Shown here: positions 48,413 to 59,659 of the stretch, one piece after another
How the letters are laid out: each line of letters starts with the position of its first letter
Position numbering within the stretch: the first letter of the stretch is position 1
From: Galaxea fascicularis
Taxonomy: Eukaryota > Cnidaria > Anthozoa > Scleractinia > Euphylliidae
Direction: 5' to 3'
DNA: 64,000 nucleotides
Assembly (NCBI GenBank): GCA_948470475.1
Contig: OX419335.1
Location: 14,855,740-14,919,739, forward strand
The notes under the pieces: model-generated
What the model saw: only the letters and a program-made list of their open reading frames with translations
Told to the model about the DNA's origin: nothing
Databases searched by the model: none
Made by a program: the position numbers and the translations under genes

Positions 48413-49609
48413 CTATTTTAGTAGAGGATCTCGTTTTAAATGCTCATATTCAACAAGCGCCTCGGATAACTGCCTCCTTAATGTTGTCACCTTTTCTTCT
48501 TGTTTCTTGATATCTGCCTCTGTTATAACAAATGGTGTACACACCGGTTGCTCAGCATTAAGCCAGACTTCTGGGTGTTTCTCAAGAGCTATTGCTGACC
48601 TGTCTTGCCCCTTAACACTTGCATTGTTGTACAGATTTGTCACAAGCGAATGAATCAAGCTCTTCTGGTTGATTCCAGGCCCAACACTCTTAATTTGAGC
48701 TGGTAAACGGAAGCATTTAAGCGCTGTCTCATCCATACAGCTGACTGGAATCCCTTGTAGTCTTTTTTGCCAAAACAATTGCTTTGGCTTATCTTTGTCA
48801 GTTTTTGTACTTGCCGTGTCAAGTTTGAGTTTCTTTTCTTTAGGACCTGTCACTGCCATGGAAGGATAATAAGTGACAGATTGTTTTGACAGTGATTTGT
48901 TGGATTGGCGTACAGGGGCTGGAATGATTCCTCCGTTTAAGTCCCGCCCAAAGTTCAGCTCTTTTTCACCATGCTTTCGCTTGCTTCTTCGACAGTATGT
49001 ACCACTTCTAAAATCAAAATTGCCCAGATCCAAGTCTGGTAGATGTTTTTCCAATTGAGGTTTGGAACGGATTTTCTTTCCATCTGGGCTGTTGGAGAAA
49101 ACCATAATTATGTAAAGAGTTAGTTCCCATGTACTTTGCACTGTACTAGCAAACATAATTAACTTGCAAAACAGCCTCTCACTTAAAAATGCAATAACCA
49201 TAACGACAGCTGCTCTTCAACACTATGTTGGAACATTCTCAAGCAGTAATGTCAAACTATTCAAACCTCAAACCTCAACCTCATTTGTGCCAGTGGTCAT
49301 TTCATGAGACAAAGACATATAGTACCTATAGTATTGTATTTATGAAAATAAATATTAGTGAATTGAAGTTAACTTTGTCAAGCTTCTGGGAAACCTAATA
49401 AGACCACCACTGGAGTCTTGTTGAAAATAAACTCAACAAACAAGTGTTCTCTGATTAGTGATGGGAATCAGCCAAGATTATATTATCGATAATTTGAAAT
49501 AATCGGATTGACCCAGCCAATCAATCATTGATTATAATCGCAAAATCTATTGATAAAAAAATGTGTTTCACCTGTGTACAAGTCACAGTGGTCTTATTAT
49601 TATTATTAC

Positions 49610-49642
<33 letters not shown>

Positions 49643-52600
49643 TACTGAATTTTTATGACCAAAGCCAAGTCCTCTTCTTTGTAATCGAAAGAACTTGTAA
49701 ATGGTGTTTTGACTTAATAGTTTTTTTCCTAATTGTATATACAGCTGTATATCCGCAGTAATGAAAACCAAGTCAATGAAAATTCAAGGCTTTTTAGAAC
49801 TTTCTTTGCTATTACCTCTGTTGGTCAATAAGGACAATTATTTTTTTGCTCATTACCAGATTACAGTGTCAACAAAAGGAAAAACAAATGGACAGGGCTA
49901 TTTGCTATCTATTAGACCTCATGTGGGCAGCATAGTGTCAGCTTTGTCCAAATCTCACTTTAAAACATCAGCCTTGCTGAAAGCAAAGCTATCATTGGGA
50001 TGCATCAACCATTTAAATGAAATCAAGCAATGTTTTAAACCGAATGCTCTGATGGCCAACACAAATAACAGCAAGCTCTTGGTGAATTAGATCTACGTAA
50101 AGATGTGGCAAATGCTACGAATAGATTTGAGGCCGGAAATTGCACATTATGACACTTCAAAGTATCACACACTTATCAGATCACATCGCCAAAGTCACAA
50201 GGACGGAAACACGTCAAAAACATGGAAAAACTTACTACGGTTTTTGCGCAGATATACGGAGGCAAGTCTTGTGGTCTCCTGATATTTACTTGAAGTTCCA
50301 GACGATGAAAAACTATTTCAAGTGAGCTTCTGTCAAGCCCTTGTGTTTTGCAAAACTTTTTTAAATCTTCAGCCTGGTCAAAAGTAAAGACCAATTTCAC
50401 TCTCAGTTCTTAGAAATCAACCCTGACAGCTACGTTCTGAGGCTAAAGACTCCTTACCTCCAAAAGCAAAGGGCTACAATAACCTTCACTGCGCCTAACA
50501 GTCAACTTGCTGGCCCGGGTGAGATAATCACTTGTATAGCTGAGAACTACGTATAAAGGTTATTAGATGAGGCAGACATTGCATCTCACCAAAATTATTC
50601 CGTCACTGAACGTCATGATGCTCTAAGGAAAACTTTGCTCTAGGAGGTGAACAGGAAAACTAAATATACTGACTCCCTTTGAAACTACACCTACACTAAG
50701 ATTTCCATTCTTGCAAATTTCTTTGAGAATGAGAGAGAGTGGGACCAAATAAAGAGGGGTGAAAAAGGGGGGAGCAAGGGGGGGGGGAGCTTATTGTAAC
50801 TTTTAATGTTAAATTTCTCTTCCTAATCAGCTAATTGCCATCATCCTCCTCCCCCCAAAAAAACAAAAACAAAGAAAAGTAGATGGGGGAGACACACCTC
50901 AGCACCAAAATAAACAAGGCTTAGCATGACTTTCTGCGACCCCGTTTTCAAAAATCCAGGTAGATATAGGATCTTAATGTTTGTGTTTGTTATCAATAAA
51001 TCTCTTCTATTTAATTCTAATTATTTTTATTATTATTAGATGCAAATCAAATAAAATAACTTTATTTAACCATGGTATTATTATTATTATTATTATTATT
51101 ATTACTACTTACATTATTAAACATAAGTGAACTGATTTTTTTCTTAACAGTATTTAGAAATTGGATTCCCCAAACCAATCTGGCTAGTAAAAAGGTTTAC
51201 AGGTGAGTACAATTTGAACGTCACTCCCCCAGATGCTGGGTGCTCTAAGAGAACCATCAAGGTAAGACATGCTTTATCAAATGTGAACAAAATACAATAT
51301 GCAAAACCTAGGCTGGCATGAGCCTGTTTTACTGAATTTTGGAAAACATTAAAAATGTATGAAACATAGCAGAAAATGGTGTTTAGTGGAAGCTGCTGTT
51401 ACAAGTCCATAAAAATGTGCATACAACACACAATTTTTTTTCACTTGCCCATGACAATCAATTGTCATCATCCATAATCAATATTATTGCTGCATTGTTT
51501 AAAGATTTTTTCGATCAATGATTGATTATAATCGATGAACAGCACACCATTATCTCTTATTACCCACACAAGGGTAGTAGTACACCTAACATACAGCAAT
51601 GGATCTTTTAAAAGTGAAGCTCTGACTTTCAAAAGTGCACACACAGATTCCCTGCTAGCAGAGGTCTCTCACAGCGAGAAATAAATTAGAGGAGAGAGAC
51701 CTCTGCTGGTTCCCTCTCGTGTAGACGCCAACATTCCCTTAACAATGAATGATGTTTTGGTCACATGGGACCTGACTTGACAAAATGGTTACTCGAATTA
51801 CATGTACTCTAGCGACGGTTGACATCAAGCTCTGAACACTCTGGTCATGAAATGTGATTTCTATGCTTTCAAGGGAAGCTAAATTACCTTTGATCTTGAT
51901 AGCTATAATTTCCAGTCTTTCACACAATAGCTGGTTCTTTATGAGAGAATTCAATGGAGAGACAACCAAAACTATTGGCTTGGGAGAGTCAAAGTGTAAA
52001 CTTGGCAGCTTCACAGATTGCCAGTTTGAAATTCAGGGATTCTCTGTGGCACACAAAATAATGTATTGCGTTTTTTCAAGAACACAATAATGTATTAATG
52101 TTATTTCCTTGATATTGTGATTGTTACAGGATGAAATACCAGATTTTCATTATGGCTTGATTGATTTGTTTTGCTTCCACTGTGACACAATGGTCTCAGA
52201 AATTTCAACAGGGAACAGAAACACAGCATGCACAATCTTGTGTAACAGAAACTGGCATTCAAAAAACTGGCTGGTTTTGTCCAGAAATGTGGTTGGTGGC
52301 TAGATAAAAGGAACTCCTCAGGGACCAGCAGAGCTCTCTTTCCTCTAGTTTATATCCCGTCATGAGACACCTCTGCTAGCAGGGAAGCACAAAAAGCACC
52401 ATGGATAAGAAAATAAAGTAACCTATCAATACAAGAAATGATGTCACTGTACAACTGCCTGTCTGTTCATGGGAAAAAAAGCTGGTCAATTGCATGTGTC
52501 TGTCTCAAAATATGACAAAAATTTGTCAAAAAGCTGTAATGAAAATGTCAAAAAAACTAGGCCAAGTGATGCTTTATTAGTGGTTATTGTCCTAACATTG

Positions 52601-55532
52601 TAAACAACAACATGAAAAGCGGTGACATTTTACCATTTAACTGAACAATTTTTGTTTTTTTGTTTGAAGTGGTAAGAATCAGCACTGGATGTTGAAAAAC
52701 AGCAAAGTGGGTTAGCAGACTTAGCTCATTTTATAGCCATCAGAACTGCGACAGAAGAGCTCATATGGTTTGGCAAGGTTGTGATGGTGCTGTATTTGTT
52801 GCTATGTAACTGTATCAGTGATGGTTCCCCATTGAGAATCTTTACAGTTGAAGAGGGTCCTTGTTGAACGTGAGAGATGAACATGGGAATCAAGTAACAG
52901 TAACACCATCAAAGCACTCTAGGGTTTTCTATCTGCTTAGTCAAACAAAGATATTGTGTGAAATGGCACCATTATGCAACTCTAAGTTCCGAGTGATTGT
53001 TGACTGATCTCTGCCAAATTCCATTCACCCTCACTTTTCATCCTCATAATCATGTAGTCAAAAGTATCATTCTTGGTAACTTTAAATTACTCCAAAATGA
53101 TCCCGATACTGGTAGAATCTTTTCGCAACTTTCACTAGTTTCCTTCAAACGTGACAAAAATGTAGGCAACTTTTTAGTTAGAAGGACATTTAAAACTAAC
53201 GAGCAACCCGGCACTTTTAAATCCACACCCTCATGATGTAAAACTTGTCATTTCATTCTTAACACTAGCAAAATATCGGGACCTAAGCGATCTGTTAAGA
53301 TCACCGATCGTTTCACATGTACCTCCGCAAATGTCATTTATTGCATAACCTGTATGTTATGCAATAAATTATACATTGGCGAGGCAGGAAGACGACTAGA
53401 CGACCGATTCCACGAACACCTTCACGATGTTGAGAAGAATGACAAGGATGCATCTAAGCCAGTCACTCATCATTTTAATCTCCCTAACCACTCCAAACAA
53501 CACATGGCTATCAGCGGCCTTTCCCTACATCAAGGTGTGATGGAAAGCCGCAAGAATCTGGAGCAAAAATTCATCTTCCAAATCGGCACCCTTAATCCCC
53601 ATGGTATTAACGAACACTTTTCATTTAACTAATTTTTCCTATTTTTCACATTGCCATGTTACCACCAATAGGGTAGCTCCTACTCTACTATAAAAACTAC
53701 CGGTACACACAACTCATAATTCCTCGATTCGCTCTGATGAAGGGTTAACACTTGAAACGTCAGTTTTTAGAATCCCTGTACGGTGGTCAATATACAGTGT
53801 ACATTACCAACTCTGTTGATAATACCAAATTTTTGTGATCTCTGCCAAGTCTGTACTCTTTCTTGTCTTTTCTATGGATAATCACATAGCTTACTATGAG
53901 AGGTGTTTGCTACTTGTTTTCCCACCTCCTCTAAGATACTTTCAAGAAACATCTGCATCATTGTTTGTTTTCTTGGACTGTTGCATTGTTTTTGGCCCAT
54001 GGCAGGAGCCCATGGTGAATTCTTATAACACTTTCATCTGAAAGTTTTCTCACACAATTCCTGTGAATATTTACAAAAAGTACAATTAAATTTTGATCAA
54101 TTGATTGATCATACTTCTCAGTATATGCAGGTTGAAAACTAAATTTTGGGAGCACTCGCCCAATAACCGTTTTACTTGCCAAATACCATTACAATTTGTT
54201 GAAACTGAAAACCCAGGCAGGTGAGTGGGTTAAGCAGTGGAAACTTGCATGCAGTCAGATATTCTGTACGAAAGTTAAGTTGCATTTCAGTTCTTCAGGA
54301 GTTAATAAAAAAAAGAATTAACCTGCCTCAAAGTTCTGTTTTACCAAGAATGTGAGATCTAATTGCCAGACATGAAGAAGTTCATTTCTTTTGTAAAGTA
54401 ACATGAAAATAATACAAGATAATATATTAAAGACTGAGACATGTTTACCAGCACGGGTGTATTCTAAACATGTTATCTACCTTGAAAGATTCAAAGCCTA
54501 TTTGAAAAAACCAAGCAATGGGTAAGAGATTTTTCCCTACAGTTTTAACCAATGGAAACCATTTAACTTCAAATTAAAACTCCTGAAAATACTAGACCAA
54601 GGATACAGGAAACAACAGTATGTAACTTAAATTCATTTTTGACAAAATGATTTTTCTTTGGCTTACCTGTGAAACTCAGAAAACTATGAATACTGCAAAT
54701 ATTTAAGGAATGTCTATTGTGCTGAAAAGAAAACCAATCAGATACAAGATGGCCAAACCACAAAATATAATGTCAATCACTATTGCAGTTTGTAGTTTCT
54801 TCTTGTGGTTTTATCATGGGTCTCTGTGCTTGGAAAACAATAAACACTCCCACCAGAGATAATTCTTGGTGTTCACGGTTTTCCGAGTTGCTTGAGAAAG
54901 AACTAATCAACCAAATTGGTTGGTTGAGAAATGTGCAAAGGAACAAAACTACTGGACATCAATAGGTTGTGCCAATTATTTGACTGACCTGAAATGGCTT
55001 GTATTAAACTGGCTTTGAACCTGACTGGTCAGACGCAGACAGGTTGTGCGTGACTTTAATTATGCAATGCACTTCGAACTTGAGGAAATCTCTCATCATT
55101 AGAAACTTTTAAAGTATTCATCTCACCTACTTTGAGAGGACATCTTTATCTAGTAACTAAACTGCTATTATACACAAGAGTTGCTAAAACGATCGGCAAT
55201 AAAACAGTACTGTTTTATCCACTGGAATAATAAAGTTATTTGTACCCTGTTATTCTTGAATAGACAAGTCCTACTAACAGTCATAACCAATTTAGAGAGC
55301 GAAACTCACGGAAAGCAATCAACAAGATCTACTGCTTAACGATTGACTCGCACGCGTATCAATGATAGTACGTTATCTACATTTTAGTATTTGCGAGTGC
55401 CAACACTGTACCTCACCTGTAGTAGTAAACGTCGCTTCTTCCAGCAGATAATCCGGACTTTCTCATCACGATTTCTCTCTGCCAGCCACTTGGAAGGCTA
55501 GGACATTCCATTCGTATAGGTTTTTCATCCAT
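48413..55532 (-). CDS. MBD2/3: MBD2/3, methyl-CpG-binding NuRD subunit
   Basis: Two coding exons, 55532-55417 and 49088-48413, join in phase across a 6.3-kb intron (CAG|GTGAGG donor, AACAG acceptor) to give 263 residues. The MBD spans residues about 7-70: MECPSLPSGWQRE, RKSGLSAGRSDVYYYSPDGKK, SKPQLEKHL and FDFRSG. The MBD2-type Tyr36 is kept, with Arg32 where MBD2 has Lys and mammalian MBD3 has His; MBD3 also has Phe for Tyr36. The middle part has PVRQSNKSLSKQSVT and KQLFWQKRL, the NuRD-contact region of MBD2/3. The C-terminus has VGPGINQKSLIHSL, HPEVWLNAEQPVC and the coiled-coil VITEADIKKQEEKV, which in the family pairs with p66/GATAD2. It is the single invertebrate-type MBD2/3 and shares a divergent promoter with ENSA. 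Confidence 0.95.
49450..51550. mobile_element. Possible decayed DNA transposon in the MBD2/3 intron
   Basis: TTAGTGATGGGAATCAGC at the left and a rough inverse near 51530-51550 border a stretch with GATTATAATCGA words at both ends (49515-49545 and 51505-51535). Inner ORFs (49761-50090 and 50140-50325) are not recognisable. The assignment is weak. Confidence 0.3.
49589..49646. repeat. (TTA)n microsatellite in the MBD2/3 intron
   Basis: About 17 TTA units with minor interruptions. A similar ATT run lies at 51070-51105. ORFs read through them as Leu or Ile runs are artefacts. Confidence 0.8.
51648..52386. mobile_element. 739-bp foldback element
   Basis: TTCCCTGCTAGCAGAGG at the left end and CCTCTGCTAGCAGGGAA at the right end are perfect inverses. 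Each end also forms its own hairpin with a second copy of the word (CCTCTGCTGG near 51695-51710, CCAGCAGAG near 52324-52333). Confidence 0.75.
52985..53830 (+). pseudogene. 5'-truncated Penelope-like element with GIY-YIG endonuclease
   Basis: A linker region (IPFTLTFHPHNHVVKS, LVSFKRDKNVGNFLVR) precedes a Cys cluster (CKTC, CITCMLC) and the endonuclease: VIYCITC, KLYIGEAGRRLDDRFHEH with the catalytic-site Arg, and SRKNLEQKFI with the Glu. GTLNPHGINEHFSF is the usual Penelope C-terminus. One TGA at about 53234 interrupts the frame. The reverse transcriptase is missing, as expected for 5' truncation. The 3' tail with the hammerhead-like motif extends to about 53830. It is in the MBD2/3 intron, antisense to that gene. 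Confidence 0.85.
53726..53774 (+). ncRNA. Hammerhead-ribozyme-like motif in the Penelope tail
   Basis: The core boxes are present in order: CTGATGA (53734-53740), a short weak stem II, then GAAACGTC (53754-53761), with ACGT able to form a palindromic stem III in a dimer. Stem I pairs GATTC-GCT (53726-53733) with AGT...GAATC (53762-53774). Hammerheads are known in Penelope-like elements. Stem II here is only about 3 bp, so activity of this copy is doubtful. Confidence 0.55.
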
Positions 55533-55751
55533 GCTCAGGGTTCAAGACAGATTTATTTTCTCCTAATACAACCGCCACGCTGGTCTGCGTGAACAAAATG
55601 GTGGATTCCAATGGTTTGAGGGTATATGAGAGGGGAGAACTGGGTCTGGCCATCCAGCATGCCTTACGAGCTTGTCATGACGTTAATCGACAAACTTAGT
55701 GAGGGATTTGAAGGGCGCCATCTTGGCTTGTTGGACGTTCAATACACAGAA
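55533..55751. promoter_or_regulatory. Divergent promoter between MBD2/3 and ENSA
   Basis: Only 219 bp separate the two start codons, which point away from each other. The stretch holds GCGCCATCTTGGC (55715-55727), a strong YY1-type site, and a related AAAATGGTGG at about 55598. No TATA box stands out. This is typical of bidirectional housekeeping promoters. Confidence 0.65.
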
Positions 55752-56318
55752 ATGAGCGACGAAACAGCTCAAGAAGAAAAACCTGGCGAGGTAATTGATA
55801 TCAAGATCGTCAATTGTTATCAACATCTTATTTAACCTATAACCTTTTTTTTTCTCTTAAATACGCTAGCTCACCGAAGAGCAGAAGTTCGCACTCAAAT
55901 TTCCGGGGAAGAAACCAGTGGCGACTGATATTCTGAAAAAGAGAATGCAGAGAGGGGTATGGTTTGATTAAGATTTAAAGCAAATTCAAAAGTTGTTAAT
56001 CGTAAATATATACTATAAAATGTAATCTTATTTTAATGGGAATACTAGAGTGGCTGGAACTGCCACTTTTCGCCCCAGGTTAATGTCTGGTTCTCGTCTT
56101 TGTAGGTGAAGTATTTTGATTCTGGTGATTATGCAATGGCCAAAAGCGAGAAAAAAGGAGGCCCTGCTGCGGCAATAAACAGGGGAAAGCCAATACCTTT
56201 ACCTCTTGGAGTTGGAAAAGCTATACCTACACCCGAGAACATTCCACATAGGAAAACGTCTGTACCGAGTAAGTTGGTGGAACCTCACGACCAACCTCAG
56301 GTTGGAGTAACGCAGTAG
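55752..56318 (+). CDS. ENSA: Endosulfine (ENSA/ARPP19), PP2A-B55 inhibitor
   Basis: Three exons (55752-55790, 55870-55956, 56106-56318) join in phase to encode 112 residues. The start is MSDETAQEEKPGE; an in-frame upstream ATG at 55626 would add 42 residues that do not resemble the family. The core KFPGKKPVATDILKKRMQRG leads to FDSGDYAMAK, where Ser48 is the Greatwall kinase target; phosphorylated endosulfine then blocks PP2A-B55 and lets cells enter mitosis. RKTS near the C-terminus (Ser94) matches the protein kinase A site of vertebrate ARPP19/ENSA. The middle segment (GKPIPLPLGVGKAIPTPEN) is longer in Pro/Gly than in vertebrates. AATAAA follows at 56470. Confidence 0.95.
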
Positions 56319-56469
56319 CTTTTACTGACTGGCAGTGACTTTTGTGTACAGTTGGTTAATCACAGAGATGAATTTCCGAGGTAGCTTTTGAAGTACACTT
56401 GGTTGAAAATTTCCTTGAGATTGGTAGCTACTTGTTTTTGGAACGTTTTAATGCACTGTTATAGATTTT

Positions 56470-56475
56470 AATAAA
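56470..56475 (+). terminator. ENSA polyadenylation signal
   Basis: AATAAA about 150 bp after the ENSA stop. The first good signal downstream. Confidence 0.55.
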
Positions 56476-57475
56476 ATGGAATTTTGTATGTCAAAGAATA
56501 TGAAGACCAGACAACTTTTTCCTGTGGTTGTGTGGTGGACTAAAACCCAAGTGCACAAGTCGTAAGAGTGAAATTGTATTATATGCTAAGTTGAACTTGT
56601 CCAAATGACTGTAAAGGATGTTTTCATCCTTGTATAATGAGCCAATATTAGTAAGAGGTCATGATGATAGATTAATAGATTTTAGTAATGCATCTATTTA
56701 TCTTCATTGTACTGAAGCTTCAGTGAATGTGGATCAGTTTGTAATAAAGACAAAAAATATTACTCACCATCTTATAATAACTCCACTCAGCACACAGTGA
56801 ATAACTGCCAGGATATCGACTTTTAAAATGTATATCAGTGGAAGTTATCTAAATAGAGGTTATGATTTGTATGGGAGATGTGTGCCTCCAAGACTGTGAA
56901 CTTATGAACCTGAAGTGATGTACAGATTGACTATAATGGGAATTCAAAATCCCAATGCCACCCTGTTGAGTTTTCTGATGTGTTGCTATTGATGATTGCT
57001 GAATAAGACAGCAGTCAAAATAGCTGGTGAGTGGTTTGCTGGCACAGCAACATTGGTGAAGAAAATTGAGCCTGACTTGATTTTCCTCAAGTATTTCATT
57101 TCTGTCAGGGATAAGGGAGGTGAAATTAGCTTTTGGGCATTGAAAAAGAATTGGTCACTTGTACATATAGACTGTAACAATGTGGACCAGAAAGATACAT
57201 GAAGCACATTACTTAGTTGCTTTTAAAAAAAGTTTCATCTTGATTTGTTACTATAATTTTGCATTTATAGTTTGCAGAGATTTGCTTAACGTTTTTGTTC
57301 ACATTAGCAACTGAATTTGAAAAAAAAACTGTATTGCAAACTTTGAGGCAAGGGAACTACAGAAACTGTGTAAACTATGGAGAAGACATTTTGTAGTCAT
57401 GCCCAGTTGACATCAACAAAGCTTGTTAACAGTAGAAAGCTCTCTAAGAATATCCTGTGTAGCTGTGTTGGGACA
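56476..57475. other. Intergenic stretch after ENSA
   Basis: Several short ORFs (such as 56996-57202, with AGEWFAGTATLVKKIEPD) have no recognisable domain. I see no clear repeat boundary. Confidence 0.4.
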
Positions 57476-57479
57476 TTTA

Positions 57480-57640
57480 CAGCTTGTGCACAGGGAGTAG
57501 AGGAGTGGTATTTGACTGTATTGCTAGTAAAATTTACTGAACAGTGGCAGCGTGAAACAATCTTGTTGAGTTGAATTAATGTGCGTGATCAAACTGACAT
57601 GCGATTGTGTTACGCTGAAGTTGAAATCCTATCTGCGGCA
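57480..57640 (+). repeat. Left arm of a 3.1-kb inverted duplication
   Basis: GAGGAGTGGTATTTGAC, ATTGCTAGT, TGGCAGCGTGAAAC, AATGTGCGTGATCAAACTG and GTTGAAATCCTATCTGC recur in inverse order at 60405-60580. The copies are diverged but collinear. Confidence 0.65.
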
Positions 57641-58378
57641 ATGATCATCAACCGAAGGGCGATGACTCCAGAGAGCAAAGCTTTCCGTACGAGGCACAAA
57701 ATGCCAAGAGTAAAAAAGAGACGAGGGAGGAAACTGAGCACCACATGACTAGTTTGTTGTGGACCGTAACATACCGGTGACAGAGACGGAAGTCGACCTC
57801 TGGCTGCCGACTGTTACTAATTCAAATTTCTAAACAGCTGATCATGCGGTTGCACAACGAGCAGTGGTTGCATTGAATAGCATGGATTCAATTTGATGTA
57901 CATTTGATCTTAAAATACATCATGAGCTTTATAGATAAATAAGTAATTTGCAATAAACATACATGACAGAACACTAAGTTACTCAGACAGTAAGCTTAAG
58001 CTTAGGGTTTTCAATTTAAGGCGGAGCCTAACACAAGTCACCGGCTACTTTAAGCATTTTCGCCAGATACTTTGGCATAAACCTCGGCTCTGCCGCACTG
58101 TGCTGCTGTCGCGGCGCAATAGTCCTCCAGGTACTTCTGAATATCCTCCTGCTACATTTTTACTTGGGCTTCCTGTGGAAGGCCCGAGTCTAAATCTGTC
58201 GTCCGTTTTTCTTTTTTTTTTTCGTTGTTTTCCACAAACCTCACTTCCGGCTAACGAGGAACCTGTAAAACCCGGTAAAAACCTGTTTACGTTTTGTTTA
58301 CGCTTGCTTTGTCTGTTGAAAAGCAAGGCACAAAGCAACTGTGGATTCCTCGACAGATTTTCAAAGGAAAAAGTTGAC

Positions 58379-58745
58379 ATGTCTACAGCAATGGCAAACA
58401 GTGTCGTATCCAATACGCTCAAACCACTTACAAATGCACACGCCGTTCGCGGTAGACCCACACTAAAAATGATGATGGCAAGCGTACATTTCGAAACGAG
58501 TCGTTCCGCGAACTCGAAGCAAATGTGAGAAATATTATGAGATCAAATGAGCTGAATGAGCTATCAATGGCGAACTTGAGTGGAACTTTGACACAAACAA
58601 TTTAGGTGCTGGCGAATACAAGATACCCGTTGATGATGAGATTAGAGGTACAAAGATGAACAGCAGTACATGTAGTAACAACAGCAACAGAAAAGCGTTC
58701 GTGTTGGGTGATGAAGAACCCACGCATCGAAGCGAAGATGCAAGT
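58379..58745 (+). pseudogene. Possible decayed Cip/Kip-type CDK-inhibitor sequence
   Basis: Coding-like sequence switches frame twice. Frame A starts at ATG 58379. Frame B (from 58471) gives ESFRELEANVRNIM. Frame C (about 58566-58740) gives ELEWNFDTNNLGAGEYKIPV. The order of a charged helix, then WNFD, then a spaced G-x-Y resembles the CDK-inhibitory domain of p21/p27 (helix, WNFDF, G-x-Y-x-W). The final Trp and the N-terminal cyclin-binding LFG are not seen. Either a broken gene or a chance likeness. Confidence 0.3.
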
Positions 58746-58886
58746 AACGTTTTTACTTTTATGGCTATTGTCACCAGTATTTCATTTCTTTTGTATACTT
58801 AAGATTGTGGATTATCAGCTGTATCAAATCTGTGTAGTGTGTTAGTTTTATGTGTAATCTTGTACCTTCGCGTGTTATACATGAAA

Positions 58887-59267
58887 TAGGGAGTTTTAGC
58901 AACGACGACGGCGACGGCAACGAAAACGTCATTTCAAAACACAACTTCTCGTTTCTGTGACGCCTTCGCAATTATTGAAATTTGTTTAACTTGGAAAAAT
59001 GCTGACGAACTGTCCAGGAACTAAATTACTATGAAGGTCTATGAACGGTGTTAAAGCAAGGAAAAAGAAAGAAAACTTTGCTGTCATGCGCTCACGTTGT
59101 CAAGAAAACATAAAATTTGGTCATTTGACGTTGTTGTTTTGCAGATGTCGGCAAAGAAATGTACATAACTGTAAAACGCATGTGCAAAGCGATTGTTTTT
59201 GCTCATTGAACCTATTGTTTTGTGGCGTTCTCGTTGCCGTTGCCGTCCTAGTTGCTAAAACTCCCTA
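58887..59267. mobile_element. 381-bp TA-flanked MITE
   Basis: The terminal repeats TAGGGAGTTTTAGCAACGAC and GTTGCTAAAACTCCCTA continue through GGCGACGGCAACG. TA on each side fits a Tc1/mariner-type target. Confidence 0.8.
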
Positions 59268-59342
59268 ATGTGTTAAGTTTATCAGTTTTATCAACACAAG
59301 TCGGATGTACTTGAAAAATGTGAGGAGGTATTTGAGAAGGCA

Positions 59343-59651
59343 ATGCAGTTATCTGTACATGATCGACGTGAAGCCTTACTGAAAATAAAATATAGAAAGG
59401 AATTCAGATCTCGTTATGCTAAGTTTGTGTATTTTAACGACAACCGTAAATGCCATGTTCCATCAAGACGTTGTGATCGCGAGCCCAGTAGGATACCAGT
59501 GAAAAAGCTAAAAAGTTTGTCACAGAAAAGCAGAAAACAAAGATTGTTTGTGTTCCCACGGTCCTGTCGTGTTTATTTCCGCTGGCACACACTCACACAG
59601 GCAGCCCAATGCTTTAACGAATCGAGTTTGAGTCACAAAGTACATGTATAA
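59343..59651 (+). CDS. Hypothetical basic protein ORF
   Basis: 102 codons, very rich in Arg and Lys ([17 protein letters not shown], then [14 protein letters not shown]). The open frame begins before the ATG at about 59311 ([17 protein letters not shown]), which looks coding. It may be a terminal exon of the sequence at 58379, separated by the MITE, but no donor/acceptor pair keeps frame. Not recognised. Confidence 0.3.
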   Translation: MQLSVHDRREALLKIKYRKEFRSRYAKFVYFNDNRKCHVPSRRCDREPSRIPVKKLKSLSQKSRKQRLFVFPRSCRVYFRWHTLTQAAQCFNESSLSHKVHV

Positions 59652-59659
59652 TTTTATAT

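Noticed and set aside
49528..49761. ORF with a long leucine run
   Set aside because: It is translation of a (TTA)n microsatellite.
58045..58461. 138-codon minus-strand ORF
   Set aside because: Antisense to the coding-like plus strand; no domain.
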